64,000 nt of DNA from Paenibacillus phytorum (GCF_013141715.1 NZ_WHOA01000197.1:62001-126000), one strand, 5' to 3'. Positions 8,996-18,353 are shown, counted from the stretch's first letter. The notes: generated from the sequence alone by a model not told the origin. Program-made: numbers and translations.

Positions 8996-9886
8996 ATGGA
9001 CATTTTTAAAGAGCCGATCCCCTATCAAAACGCGTCGTTATGTATGAAAGTGTGGAGATTTACCCAGTCGGGAAAAGAACAGAAAGACGTGAATCCTTGG
9101 CATTACCATAAAGAGGTTGAGTTCATTTTGGTTGAAGAAGGGACTCACGAAATTCAGACGCCTAATCACGTCTACTCGCTTAATGCCGGGGATGTGGTAG
9201 TTATCGGTTCTTCCCAATTGCACAGAGGACGAAAAATCGGCGATAAGGATCTCGTCTACATCGTGCTGCACATAGACCTACAACCTTATTTCGATCCGGC
9301 TATGATGATGTATTACCGACATTTTTTAGAAATACTTCATCCTTTAGAAGAGCTGAATTACATTTTTAGGGAAAACGAAAAGGTGAAGAAGGAAATTGGC
9401 ATGATTATCACGGATACACATAGTGAGGTTATGGGGAAAAATAAAGGCTATGAGATCGCAGTCAGCATGCATATCAAGCATCTGCTCTTGATGCTGCTTC
9501 GCCATGACAACCGGGAGTTGTTAACGACGCATGTCAATGTGGATGCAGATAGCGATATCATTCGGTCGCTTGTAGCTTTTGTGGACGACCATTTGACTGA
9601 GAAAATAGAAATGGGGGCGGTGAGCCAAATCGCCGGTATGAGTTACTCTTATTTCTCGAAATATTTCAAAAAAAAGATGGGATCATCGTTTACCGATTAC
9701 GTTAATCAAAAGCGTATTTCTAAAGCGGAACGGCTGCTCGTTACCGAAAACCGTAGTGTGAACGAAATTGCCGAGTCTGTTGGGATAGAGAATATGGCCC
9801 ATTTCTATGAGTTGTTTAAACGATTCAACGGATGTACACCTAAACAATATCTTCGAAAAATGAGTGTGGACAGCCAAATCAAATAA
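8996..9886 (+). CDS. AraC family transcriptional regulator with cupin sensor
   Basis: About 296 residues. Residues ~20-110 form a cupin-like ligand domain (WHYHKEVEFILVEEGTHEIQ, SLNAGDVVVIGS), typical of regulators that sense a sugar. The last hundred residues contain the two helix-turn-helix units of the AraC family: MGAVSQIAGMSYSYFSKYF and the signature FYELFKRFNGCTPKQYLRK. I favour ATG 8996 with GGTGAT about nine bases upstream; a TTG at 8987 in frame is possible. The gene is divergent from the two Gfo/Idh/MocA dehydrogenases and likely activates them in response to the same sugar. Nothing unusual in length or motif content. Confidence 0.9.
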   Translation: MDIFKEPIPYQNASLCMKVWRFTQSGKEQKDVNPWHYHKEVEFILVEEGTHEIQTPNHVYSLNAGDVVVIGSSQLHRGRKIGDKDLVYIVLHIDLQPYFDPAMMMYYRHFLEILHPLEELNYIFRENEKVKKEIGMIITDTHSEVMGKNKGYEIAVSMHIKHLLLMLLRHDNRELLTTHVNVDADSDIIRSLVAFVDDHLTEKIEMGAVSQIAGMSYSYFSKYFKKKMGSSFTDYVNQKRISKAERLLVTENRSVNEIAESVGIENMAHFYELFKRFNGCTPKQYLRKMSVDSQIK

Positions 9887-10056
9887 GTCTATGGTTCAAA
9901 TAAAAGGTTGACAACCGCCAGGAATTGATTAATTATTTACATAAAACAAACCTGAAACAAACTAGAAGTCATAAAAATTGAATAGTTTTAGAGTGATAAT
10001 GAATCAGAATGAAATCAGATGATAAGAGGGCTATCAGATCGCAAGGAGGAAATTCC

Positions 10057-11202
10057 ATGATTGAGATTCGTAAAGTGAATACAAACGAAATGGAACAGGC
10101 TGTTCGTCTTTCAGATGAGACGTTTCGTGATGCTGAGCAAGTTTCGATGTTGAAAGCGTTCCCGGCTGCGTTCGACGCACGTCTCCAACAGTCATTAGGC
10201 GCATTTGAGGGTGAGGAGCTTGTCGCTTTCATGGGGCTTGTTCCCTCTGTCATACGTATCGAAGCCGTTAAACTGAGCGTGCTATCACTTGGCTCCGTAT
10301 GCACAAACCCGAGCTATAGAGGAATGAAAATTGCTTCTAATATGCTGCACGAGGTATTAGCACAAGCCGATCGCATCGGATCAAGTATGCTGCTGGTTTC
10401 GGGAGACCGTTCGCTCTATATGCGTAATGGCTGCCATTATTTTGGCAGAGGTACACGCTTCATTCTATCTGCTAGTCATGAGAAGCTTTCGTCGTTCACT
10501 GCCAGTCCCGGCATTGCCATTCGGCGTATTGGTTCAGAAGATTGGTTTCGACTTCATGATACTGCTTCCAAACGTACAGTGAGGTATGAGCAAGGGGTGA
10601 CAGAGCTTGCAGGCTTGATCGATAGTGAAGCCATCGCCAGCTGTTGTCATATGCAGCATGCTGTGTTTGCAGCGTTCGAATCTGACGGTATTGCTGCCTA
10701 CGCTATCATTGCGGTACCCATGCAGGGTGCAGATGTAAAAAGAGAAGCCCCCTTTGTTGTAGAATGGGGCGGCAGTGCAGAAGCATTAGCGTCTGTTCTC
10801 CATCATGCTTTACGTGAGCAGAAACTGGACTGCCTTGAAGTCCCAGTTATGTGGTATGAAACCGAGCTGCTGAGTGTACTGGCGGATTTCCCGAACAAGA
10901 TGATGAGGAACCATGGAACCATCCATATCGTTAATCCGGAGCGGTTGTACAGCGAACTATTGCCTTATTTGTCCGAGAAATCCTCTGCGGCCGCATCCAG
11001 ATTAAGCCTTCGAAGATCGTCTGACGGAGGGGTCATTCTCCTGATGGACGGTGAGGAAACGGCAATCTTGAACGGGGAGGAGCTTGTTGCGTTATTGTTC
11101 GATCCGGAAGCTGAGCTTAACGTTCCCAAGCCGTTAGAAGACCTGTTAGGCAAGCTGTTTCCCGTTCCGTTTCCACATGCAGGAGGGTTGAATTTTGTTT
11201 AA
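10057..11202 (+). CDS. GNAT family N-acetyltransferase, Eis-like
   Basis: A 381-residue cytoplasmic protein. Residues ~1-140 form a GNAT fold with the acetyl-CoA loop SYRGMKIASNMLHEV and the motif YMRNGCHYFGRG; the middle looks like a second, degenerate GNAT unit and the last ~90 residues resemble a sterol-carrier-type domain. This three-part build and the length fit Eis-like acetyltransferases, which acetylate amines on small molecules or peptides. The start is ATG 10057 after AAGGAGGAA; a longer reading from 10009 has no ribosome site. It precedes the first beta-helix gene by 44 bases with no terminator between, so the two may share a transcript, though a functional link is not obvious. Confidence 0.78.
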   Translation: MIEIRKVNTNEMEQAVRLSDETFRDAEQVSMLKAFPAAFDARLQQSLGAFEGEELVAFMGLVPSVIRIEAVKLSVLSLGSVCTNPSYRGMKIASNMLHEVLAQADRIGSSMLLVSGDRSLYMRNGCHYFGRGTRFILSASHEKLSSFTASPGIAIRRIGSEDWFRLHDTASKRTVRYEQGVTELAGLIDSEAIASCCHMQHAVFAAFESDGIAAYAIIAVPMQGADVKREAPFVVEWGGSAEALASVLHHALREQKLDCLEVPVMWYETELLSVLADFPNKMMRNHGTIHIVNPERLYSELLPYLSEKSSAAASRLSLRRSSDGGVILLMDGEETAILNGEELVALLFDPEAELNVPKPLEDLLGKLFPVPFPHAGGLNFV

Positions 11203-11246
11203 GTCATTCGTTTGGAAAGCAAAGTGTAGTAATCGGAGGCCATGAA

Positions 11247-13361
11247 ATGATCCAACTATCAAACTTGGAAGAACTGCTAGCGTATAAACCCAATCCTAAT
11301 GATGATGGACAGCTTGTGTATGTAGATGGTTATTATCAAAAAGGTGACGGTGGCGGCAAGCTTGTTCGCTGGATGGCTTGCAGCACCAAAGCCGACAACG
11401 GTGGGACGATTCATGATCCTCATATCGGAAGCAGCGGTCGATGGGAAACGGTCCATAACGGAGTAGGTGATTTCCGATGGTTCGGTATTCTGGATGCGAC
11501 AAAGAATGCGGACGACGCGATGGACGCGATGGTGAACGATTCTTCGATTCACTTGATCGAGGCGCATACGGATCTTAACTTTGTCAGACGGCATACGTAC
11601 GATCGAAGCAACATCGAGCTCAATTTTTACGGACATAACGTCACAACGGAAGGCATCGAGTTAAATACGAAAAGCAATCCATTCGGGGCCGTTATTTTCT
11701 TCCAAGGGAAGGCGTCTGGGGAAGTGCAAACCCTTACTCTTTCTACAGAGCTTCCGGAGCAAACGGATGTGCTGGAAGTGTTCGATTCGTCAGCCTTTGA
11801 GGTGGGCGACTGGTGGATGGCCAGAGTTAAGAACAACCCAGAAGGCAATGCGCAGCGTGAACTGGATTATATGTTGGAAGTCACGGAAATAATTAACGGC
11901 AGCCATATCCGTGTTAACTATAAGCTCGGCTGGACACTTGCCGCTGGGCGGGAGATCACTTTCAAGAAGATGAATCCTGTCTTCCGCAGCCATGTGCGGA
12001 ATATGAATTTTATCGGTGTCTCGGTTCCCGATAATGGTTCTACAAGCGAAAAACCATTTGATAACTGGGACCAAATAGGTTCACATCCGATCGCTTACGA
12101 ATTCGCCGTAGAGTGTAACGTCTTCGATGTCAAAGCGACGAAGGTGTTCTGGCCTGTCATCGAGCGGCGTTACTGCACGCATTATGTAACGGAGCGCTGT
12201 AGGTTAATCAACCCCGAGGAAGTGATTTGGGGCGGCACCGGTTACCTGACGCAGCAGTTGAACGTGCTGTACGGACATGTCCGCGATTGCCATACAAGCA
12301 ACGCGCGTCATTTGAACGATTTCACATGTGCCGCTTACTGCATGGTTGAGAACTGTCACGGTGATGGCGATGAACACGGTTCGTTCGTCACACACGGTCA
12401 ATACGAGCATGACCTCATGTATATCGGCAATTCGGGTTTGCTGTCGTTTGCCAACAGCGGTACGACATGGGGAGATAGTGCTAAACGGATCACTGTCAAA
12501 AAGCACGTTGCTTCGCGAGTGGTTGCTCATAAGCGAATTACCGATTTGACGCTGGAGGATGTTCATGCTGTCTGGAAAGAAGGATTGGTCGATTCTGGCA
12601 CAATTTGGGCCAATGCGGATGGCTTGCAAATGAGGGGTTGCACGGCTGACACGATGCTTACTCTCTCGCAGAGCTCATCTCGATCGAAGCGAGGTAATCT
12701 CGCTGACGGTTGTTCTTTTGGATTGACGAAGGATGCTGAGATCGCTCGGCTTCCCGGAATCACCCATGCTGGCTTTCGTCCAGTCATAACGGATTTCGTC
12801 ATGCAAAATTGCCATTTTCACAACGTAGATAATAATACGATCGGCAGCATAAACCGTCTGGTGTTGATTAACACATGGTTTAAAGGAGCTTCACCAGAAG
12901 TAAGCCCGATTCATGTCGGGAGTGCTGAGGTAATCATTCAGGGCGGCGGTTTCGACAATTGCGGCATCAAGCTGGTGGGCGTATTTGATCCGGATGTGAG
13001 GGGAACGAATGACCAGTCTATTACGGTAGATGGCGGCGTGTTGTTCAGCGGAACGAATGCTGAGAAAGCGTTTGTAAAGAGCGGGAATACGAGGGGGAAC
13101 GTGACGTGGATCTTCGGCGATTGCAACAGCACGGCATCTGATGCTGAAACGGCACACTTTAGCATCCAAGGCGGATGCAATAAAATGAGAGCGATTGGCT
13201 CACGCTTTTCGGGCGGGAAGTATGAAGTTGCGGATGGATCGTTTGGCAATGGCTCGTATTTGCTCATGATGGCCTGCATCGAAGAAGGTGTCGACCGGAC
13301 CTCTCTCCCAGTTGAAAGTGATATATTGAAACACAAAGCAGGAAACATGATCATTTCCTAA
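11247..13361 (+). CDS. Cytosolic parallel beta-helix protein (tailspike/pectate-lyase-like), paralogue of the Tat-exported protein
   Basis: A 704-residue protein with no signal peptide or membrane segment. The first ~80 residues carry the motif GDGGGKLVRW ... ADNGGTIH, an entry domain often seen in phage tailspikes and pectate-lyase-superfamily proteins; the remainder reads as a long right-handed beta-helix with repeated short strands. A striking conserved core near residues 310-420 is rich in Cys, His and Asp (YCTHYVTERC, GHVRDCHTSNARHLNDF, VENCHGDGDEHG). The whole length aligns with the 803-residue protein encoded at 21190-23601, minus that protein's export signal and a charged insert. Start ATG 11247 follows CGGAGG at a spacing of about eight. 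A carbohydrate lyase or hydrolase is likely, but the substrate and catalytic residues are unknown. Confidence 0.75.
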   Translation: MIQLSNLEELLAYKPNPNDDGQLVYVDGYYQKGDGGGKLVRWMACSTKADNGGTIHDPHIGSSGRWETVHNGVGDFRWFGILDATKNADDAMDAMVNDSSIHLIEAHTDLNFVRRHTYDRSNIELNFYGHNVTTEGIELNTKSNPFGAVIFFQGKASGEVQTLTLSTELPEQTDVLEVFDSSAFEVGDWWMARVKNNPEGNAQRELDYMLEVTEIINGSHIRVNYKLGWTLAAGREITFKKMNPVFRSHVRNMNFIGVSVPDNGSTSEKPFDNWDQIGSHPIAYEFAVECNVFDVKATKVFWPVIERRYCTHYVTERCRLINPEEVIWGGTGYLTQQLNVLYGHVRDCHTSNARHLNDFTCAAYCMVENCHGDGDEHGSFVTHGQYEHDLMYIGNSGLLSFANSGTTWGDSAKRITVKKHVASRVVAHKRITDLTLEDVHAVWKEGLVDSGTIWANADGLQMRGCTADTMLTLSQSSSRSKRGNLADGCSFGLTKDAEIARLPGITHAGFRPVITDFVMQNCHFHNVDNNTIGSINRLVLINTWFKGASPEVSPIHVGSAEVIIQGGGFDNCGIKLVGVFDPDVRGTNDQSITVDGGVLFSGTNAEKAFVKSGNTRGNVTWIFGDCNSTASDAETAHFSIQGGCNKMRAIGSRFSGGKYEVADGSFGNGSYLLMMACIEEGVDRTSLPVESDILKHKAGNMIIS

Positions 13362-13383
13362 TAACCATTATAATAATTGTTGG

Positions 13384-13412
13384 AGTCTGTCTTTCATTAG
13401 GCAGGCTTCTTT
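13384..13412 (+). terminator. Weak terminator after the cytosolic beta-helix gene
   Basis: Arms AGTCTGTC and GGCAGGCT flank a short loop and are followed by TTCTTT, about 25 bases after the stop codon. The T-tract is interrupted, so termination may be partial. Confidence 0.5.
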
Positions 13413-13463
13413 GTGATGTTCATGTTAAATAAAATAACATAACGTTGGGAAATCTGAAATAAA

Positions 13464-13478
13464 GTTAGATAACCTAAC
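13464..13478. promoter_or_regulatory. Small inverted repeat upstream of the sugar-acid operon
   Basis: GTTAG and CTAAC are separated by five bases, just upstream of the cre box. It could be an operator for a dedicated regulator such as the GntR-type fusion encoded at 23767-25146; there is no direct support for that partner. Confidence 0.3.
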
Positions 13479-13480
13479 AT

Positions 13481-13494
13481 TGAAAGCGATTTCA
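13481..13494. promoter_or_regulatory. Catabolite response element (cre) for CcpA
   Basis: TGAAAGCGATTTCA matches the Bacillota cre consensus TGWAANCGNTNWCA at every position. It lies 14 bases upstream of the -35 box of the promoter that drives the MDR dehydrogenase and ABC transporter genes, so the cluster should respond to glucose through CcpA-HPr-P. Confidence 0.75.
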
Positions 13495-13508
13495 GTCTAA
13501 AAAATTGA

Positions 13509-13538
13509 TTGACAATAAACATATGGGTTATTTATAAT
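13509..13538 (+). promoter_or_regulatory. Sigma-A promoter of the sugar-acid cluster
   Basis: TTGACA at 13509-13514 and TATAAT at 13533-13538 are both consensus, with an 18-base spacer. The leader that follows runs ~90 bases to the ATG at 13631 and contains two imperfect copies of a CAGAAACAAAT-like element, also seen as GAAACAAAC near 9950. Confidence 0.75.
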
Positions 13539-13630
13539 AAAAATAAATCAGAAACAAATCACAAAAGGCAATTGATGTTCTTACTAGTGCATTTATTAAA
13601 TCAGATACAAACCAGAAAGAGGTAGACATA

Positions 13631-14659
13631 ATGAAAGCAGTAAAAGGCATAAACGGGTCAGCACAATTATTGGAACTTCCGAACCCGGAAATGATACCTC
13701 AATTCGTCAAAGTGAGAACGGATTATTCTGTCGTGAGCGTAGGTACCGAGCTGATGATGATACAAAATAATGGGGATGCAAATTTGGGCTACAGCGCAAG
13801 CGGCATTGTCATGGAGGTTGGGGAAGGGGTGACTCATGTCGTTCCCGGACAACGAGTCGCTTGTTATGGAGTGCCTGCCCACCGAGAGTTTCTGCTCGTA
13901 CCGAAGTATTTGGTAGCGCCGATACCGGAAGGCGTCACACAGCAGGAAGCCGCATTTGTCGGTATCGGCGCGATTGCGATTCATGCCCTGCGTCAAGCTG
14001 AACTGAGCTTCGGGGAAACGATTATCATAGCGGGGCTTGGCATACTAGGGCAGGTGATCGCCCGAATCGCGCATGCAGCGTCCTACAAGGTGATTGGTTT
14101 AGAGCTGATGGAGGAACGGTGCCGCACACTCGAAGCAATCGGGGCAATAGCCTGCCGCTCACGAGATGAACTTCAGAGGGTTGTTGAATCTGATCCTTCC
14201 ATTATAGGTGCGGATGCCGTCATGCTCTGTGCGAGTAACCGGAAGTACAGTATGATGGATGATGCGATTGGTTGGCTGCGTGACCGAGGTCGCGTGGTGA
14301 TTGTCGGGGACACGGGAACGGAATTCGATCGGGATCTGCTTTTTATGAAAGAAGCTAGTGTACATATCTCACGTGCGGGCGGCCCGGGACGCTATGAGGA
14401 TACCTATGAGCAGCGAGGGGTCGATTACCCGATAGGCTACGTTCGTTGGACGGAGGGCAGAAATATGGGGGAGTTCTTACGTTTGATGGCGCAGAAGCGA
14501 ATTGATATTCAATCGCTCATCACCAATGAATGTGCACTCGACGACTTGCCCTCCATGTATCAAAGCTGCCTAGAAAAGCCGCAGAATTCAATGGGGATTG
14601 TCGTTCGATACGCCAAACCAGACCCCGCTCAACTATCGGATTCCTTTGACAAACTATGA
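13631..14659 (+). CDS. MDR-superfamily NAD(P)-dependent dehydrogenase
   Basis: A 342-residue medium-chain dehydrogenase. The N-terminal GroES-like domain shows GYSASGIVMEVGEGV and PGQRVACYG; the Rossmann domain has IIAGLGILGQVIARIA. The region that normally provides a catalytic zinc ligand reads SVVSVGTELMM instead of a Cys, as in the BchC/bi-domain oxidoreductase branch, so a zinc-independent mechanism is possible. It is the first gene after the cre-controlled promoter and 14 bases ahead of the ABC permease genes, which suggests it performs an early redox step on the imported sugar. RBS AAAGAGG precedes ATG 13631. The precise substrate is not evident. Confidence 0.82.
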   Translation: MKAVKGINGSAQLLELPNPEMIPQFVKVRTDYSVVSVGTELMMIQNNGDANLGYSASGIVMEVGEGVTHVVPGQRVACYGVPAHREFLLVPKYLVAPIPEGVTQQEAAFVGIGAIAIHALRQAELSFGETIIIAGLGILGQVIARIAHAASYKVIGLELMEERCRTLEAIGAIACRSRDELQRVVESDPSIIGADAVMLCASNRKYSMMDDAIGWLRDRGRVVIVGDTGTEFDRDLLFMKEASVHISRAGGPGRYEDTYEQRGVDYPIGYVRWTEGRNMGEFLRLMAQKRIDIQSLITNECALDDLPSMYQSCLEKPQNSMGIVVRYAKPDPAQLSDSFDKL

Positions 14660-14673
14660 AGGGGTGATGGGAA

Positions 14674-15633
14674 ATGCGAGCAAACGTTAATGCGATTTCC
14701 GAGGACCACACCGTAAAGAAACGGATGAGCACTCATTTTTGGAAAACATTTCTCCGCTATAAATGGCTGTATTTACTTATGGTTCCGGGAATCGCCTATT
14801 ACATCATTTATCACTATGTGCCGATGTTCGGACTTGTAATCGCGTTTAAGAAGTATAACCTGATGAAGGGATTATGGGGAAGTGAATGGGTTGGGTTCGA
14901 CAACTTTCGGATGATATTCTCGTCGCCGGAATTTCCGAGTCTGATGCGGAATACGATCCTGATCAGCGTGTACCGCATTTTGTTCAACATGCTTCCTGAC
15001 GTTATGCTGGCTCTTATACTTAATGAGATTCGTGCACCATGGTTTAAAAGGGTCGTGCAGACGATCACCTATGGGCCTCACTTCTTATCGTGGATTATTG
15101 TGTACGGTCTTGTATTTTCTTTCTTTGCACCAGGAGCGGGGTTGGTTACTACATTCTTTCGTGATATGGGTTGGGGCGAACTGGACGTGCTTGTCAACTC
15201 GGAATATTTCCGTTCGCTGCTAGTCACGTCGGATATTTGGAAAAGCACCGGTTTTGGCGCTATCATCTATTTGGCGGCGCTGGCCTCCATCAACCACGAA
15301 TTATATGAAGCGGCCGTTGTTGATGGCGCTGGTCGTTGGCGGCAGATGTGGCATATTACGCTGCCAGGTATTCGTGAAGTGTTCATTTTACTGCTGATCT
15401 TGCGGATCGGGCATATTATGGATGCTGGCTTCGAGCAAGTATACATTTTCCTGAACGCTCGTGTTTACGATGTTGGTGACATTCTGGACACCTGGATTTT
15501 CCGTCGTGGTATTGAGCAAATGGAATTCAGTGTTCCTGCGGCCATGGGCGTGTTCAAATCAGTGATCGGTCTGGTACTCGTTATTGGAGCGAACAAACTG
15601 GCCAAAAAAGTCGGCGGGTCCGGCATCTGGTAA
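14674..15633 (+). CDS. ABC transporter permease, LplB type
   Basis: A 319-residue permease with six predicted membrane segments, beginning after a ~35-residue cytoplasmic tail (YKWLYLLMVPGIAYYIIYH). The EAA loop is ELYEAAVVDGAGRWRQMWHI followed by TLPGIRE. LplB-type permeases work with YtcP-type partners and large binding lipoproteins, all three of which follow here; known members import oligosaccharides or uronate-containing glycan fragments in Paenibacillus and Bacillus. The ATG at 14674 follows GGGGTGATGG, 14 bases after the dehydrogenase stop. No ATPase gene is present, so a shared MsmX-like ATPase is the probable energiser (inference). Confidence 0.9.
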   Translation: MRANVNAISEDHTVKKRMSTHFWKTFLRYKWLYLLMVPGIAYYIIYHYVPMFGLVIAFKKYNLMKGLWGSEWVGFDNFRMIFSSPEFPSLMRNTILISVYRILFNMLPDVMLALILNEIRAPWFKRVVQTITYGPHFLSWIIVYGLVFSFFAPGAGLVTTFFRDMGWGELDVLVNSEYFRSLLVTSDIWKSTGFGAIIYLAALASINHELYEAAVVDGAGRWRQMWHITLPGIREVFILLLILRIGHIMDAGFEQVYIFLNARVYDVGDILDTWIFRRGIEQMEFSVPAAMGVFKSVIGLVLVIGANKLAKKVGGSGIW

Positions 15634-15646
15634 AGGAGGCATCGTT

Positions 15647-16534
15647 ATGCCATTCATACTCAAGAAAACCAAATCAGACCGCATCGTGGATGCCGTTCTT
15701 TATACTGTGCTCGCACTTTTCTGTTTGGCGACACTGTTTCCGATCTATTTTGTTTTCGTCATGTCGATCACGCCTTATACGGAAGTACTCAAGAACGGCG
15801 GTTTTATCATTTTACCGCATGCCGTCACGTTCGATGCGTTCAACACGATTTTTTCCAGTAATACTGTTCCCAAAGCGCTTCAAGTGACGATATTTATCAC
15901 GGTCGTCGGCACGGCGTGCAATCTGGCGATTACGACGATGCTGGCGTATCCGTTATCGAAGAAATTTCTGCCAGGGCGCAACATCGTTCTGATGGGCATC
16001 GTGTTCACCATGCTGTTCTCGGGAGGCATCATACCGATCTACCTGACCGTCAAGGCAACCGGCTTGATGGATACACTCTGGGCGCTTATCATTCCGGGTC
16101 TCGTCTCATCGTTTAATATTCTGATTATGAAGACTTTCTTCGAAGGTCTTCCGTACGAAATCGAAGAGGCGGCGAAGGTGGACGGCTGCAGTGATATCGG
16201 TACGCTCATGCGGATCGTGCTGCCGCTCTCGATGCCGATTATGGCGACACTCGGACTGTTTTACGGTGTTAATCACTGGAACGCGTACTTCGGCGGGGTC
16301 ATGTATTTGAATGACCGTAGTCTGTATCCGCTGCAGGTCGTGCTGCGCAACATGATTGTGTCGCCGGCCATCAGCCAGGAGCTTGCGGTTCCGCAATCAT
16401 CGCTGAACACCATGCCACCGGAGACGATCAAGATGGCGACCGTTGTGGTAGCGATCGTACCGGTTCTGATCATTTATCCGTTCCTGCAAAAATATTTCGT
16501 AAAGGGCATGCTGCTGGGTGCCGTCAAAGGGTAA
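15647..16534 (+). CDS. ABC transporter permease, YtcP type
   Basis: A 295-residue permease with six hydrophobic segments; the EAA loop is EIEEAAKVDGCSDIGTLMRI followed by VLPLSMP. It pairs with the LplB-type subunit just upstream, and the gap of 13 bases indicates co-transcription. The start is ATG 15647, preceded by AAGGAGG; an upstream in-frame ATG at 15584 lies inside the previous gene and lacks a ribosome site. As in its family, the C-terminus ends in a FVKGMLLGAVKG motif, which touches the ATPase. The likely cargo is an oligosaccharide released by the exported beta-helix protein (inference from neighbourhood). Confidence 0.9.
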   Translation: MPFILKKTKSDRIVDAVLYTVLALFCLATLFPIYFVFVMSITPYTEVLKNGGFIILPHAVTFDAFNTIFSSNTVPKALQVTIFITVVGTACNLAITTMLAYPLSKKFLPGRNIVLMGIVFTMLFSGGIIPIYLTVKATGLMDTLWALIIPGLVSSFNILIMKTFFEGLPYEIEEAAKVDGCSDIGTLMRIVLPLSMPIMATLGLFYGVNHWNAYFGGVMYLNDRSLYPLQVVLRNMIVSPAISQELAVPQSSLNTMPPETIKMATVVVAIVPVLIIYPFLQKYFVKGMLLGAVKG

Positions 16535-16599
16535 GCCCGGCAGCGGCTTTACCGTAGGGCAGTTTTGAAAACCGCTTATTTGAATGGGGAGGTGACAAG

Positions 16600-16659
16600 T
16601 TGGGGGAAGGATCTGCAGCGGTTTGCGATCAAACGATTGGAATTAATTTACTGACGTAA
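16600..16659 (+). CDS. Possible 19-residue leader peptide
   Basis: A TTG start at 16600 follows a strong GGGGAGGTGACAAG sequence and opens a 19-codon frame ending at TAA 16657-16659, between the permease gene and the binding-protein gene. The good ribosome site is the only support; composition is unremarkable and the peptide matches nothing I recognise. It could instead be a fossil of an earlier start. Confidence 0.22.
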   Translation: MGEGSAAVCDQTIGINLLT

Positions 16660-16722
16660 GTAATTGTGCTTGATGGTGGTTTTATTCTCATTCTTCGAAA
16701 ACGAATTAGGGAGGTCATTAGT

Positions 16723-18324
16723 TTGAAAACGTTTTCAAAAATAACTGCCGTATTATTGGCGTCTACACTCGTGCTTGCTGCATGCTCGGATGCGAAAGAA
16801 GGGGCGTCTCCGTCGCCAGCGGGCAACACAAACGCTTCGTCCAGCCCGGATGCCAAGAAGGAAAAGCTTGATCTGAAATGGATGGTCATTGCGGACGCAA
16901 GTTCCCAGCTTCCTTCGGCTGATAAAGATTTCGTGAAGAATGCGATCGAAGAGAAGTTCAATGTCACTCTGAAAATGAATTACTTACCGCTCGGTCAAGA
17001 CTACACCAACAAGCTGAATACAATGATCGCTTCCGGCGACATACCGGACGTTTTCTACGCAGAAGGCGTACCTTCCAACAACTACATTCGGGACGGAGTC
17101 GCGCGCGACTTGACCGGAATTGTCACACCGGCGAAAATGCCGAACTACTTTAAAAGCTGGGTGACCGAAGCCAATTTGAAATCGTACCAGGTGCAAAGCG
17201 CGTTTAAGCGTGCGCCAGTTCCATACGAAACGAGCTACTACCGTACTTTCTATATTCGGAAAGACTGGCTCGACAAGCTTAACCTGAAAATGCCGACGAA
17301 CTACGATGAACTCGTTGGCGTCATGAAAGCCTTCACGTTCAACGATCCGGACGGCAACGGCAAAAACGACACATACGGTTTTACAGCGGCAGGCGGCGGC
17401 GCAAGTGTTTCGATGGACTTCCCGGAATTCTTGAATAACGGCTTGGTCGGTGACACCTACGTAGAAGGCGACCAGTTCATCGACGTCCGTTCCGACATCC
17501 GCATGCAAAATGTTCTTGCCGATATCAAGAAACTGCTTGATCTGAAGGTTGTCGATCCAGATTGGTTCCTGAACAAATATGGCCAACACTTTGACAAAGC
17601 GGCGCAAGGCAAAGCGGGCATCGTGATCGGTCAAGGCAGAGACCTTGCTTTCGACAACAACCCGGCAGGCCTGCAAATGAAATCGAAGCAAGCGGGTCAA
17701 GCGACCGCGGATTGGCAGCCGTTCCATCCCTGGGAAAAAACCGGCACATGGGTCGAAACAATTCCAGGCAATCCGTTCCTGATCAGCTCCAAAGCTTCCG
17801 ATGCGAAAGTGCAGCGCTCGATCGAAATTCTCGACTGGCTCGCCGGCGAAGAAGGCTTTCTGCTGACGCGATATGGCAAGGAAGGCGTTCATTATAAGCG
17901 CAGCGGTAAGACGATAGAAGTCAATCAAGATGCTTATAAAAAAGACGTCATCGACAACAACAACTTCCTTGAAATATACGGCTGGTTCACGCCTCGTAAA
18001 CCTGAGGTATTCGGGCTTAATGTCGTCGACCCGAAAATTACCGAACGCGATAAGAAAATCGTAGAGAAAATTAACTCGTACAAAATTCTTCCGTCCGTTG
18101 GTACCGCCCTCACTGTCAAGGAAGGCATGGATCTAGGCGCAATGCGTAAGCGAATGAACGAGCTGCACGTACAAGTCGTGTATAAAGATAAGGATGCTTC
18201 CAGTTGGCCGCAATATCGCCAAGAGATCATGACAAAATTCGGCGGTAAAGCGATTTTCGACAACTATGCCGAGCTTGCTTCTACGGCGAAAGGCAAAACG
18301 ATTAAGTTCAAATCGGAAAACTAG
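16723..18324 (+). CDS. Extracellular solute-binding lipoprotein (LplA/YtcQ type)
   Basis: A 533-residue lipoprotein. The signal peptide MKTFSKITAVLLAST ends in the lipobox LVLAAC, followed by a Ser/Pro/Ala-rich linker. The mature part has the features of large family-1 sugar-binding proteins: GDIPDVFYAEG, YYRTFYIRKDWLDKLN and NDPDGNGKNDTYGFTAAGGG. The start is TTG 16723, eight bases after AGGGAGG; the reading from 16666 would bury the signal peptide. It is the receptor for the LplB/YtcP permeases upstream. Size and the calcium-loop-like DPDGNGKND segment are typical of Paenibacillus receptors for oligosaccharides. A hairpin follows the gene. Confidence 0.92.
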   Translation: MKTFSKITAVLLASTLVLAACSDAKEGASPSPAGNTNASSSPDAKKEKLDLKWMVIADASSQLPSADKDFVKNAIEEKFNVTLKMNYLPLGQDYTNKLNTMIASGDIPDVFYAEGVPSNNYIRDGVARDLTGIVTPAKMPNYFKSWVTEANLKSYQVQSAFKRAPVPYETSYYRTFYIRKDWLDKLNLKMPTNYDELVGVMKAFTFNDPDGNGKNDTYGFTAAGGGASVSMDFPEFLNNGLVGDTYVEGDQFIDVRSDIRMQNVLADIKKLLDLKVVDPDWFLNKYGQHFDKAAQGKAGIVIGQGRDLAFDNNPAGLQMKSKQAGQATADWQPFHPWEKTGTWVETIPGNPFLISSKASDAKVQRSIEILDWLAGEEGFLLTRYGKEGVHYKRSGKTIEVNQDAYKKDVIDNNNFLEIYGWFTPRKPEVFGLNVVDPKITERDKKIVEKINSYKILPSVGTALTVKEGMDLGAMRKRMNELHVQVVYKDKDASSWPQYRQEIMTKFGGKAIFDNYAELASTAKGKTIKFKSEN

Positions 18325-18353
18325 TACGCTATCGTCGTTCGGGTCATGCAAAG

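Noticed and set aside
16984-17928. A 314-codon open frame on the minus strand inside the binding-lipoprotein gene
   Set aside because: It lies wholly opposite a well-supported gene with a lipobox and receptor motifs. Long antisense frames are common in GC-rich-third-position genes, and the translated product shows no recognisable motif.
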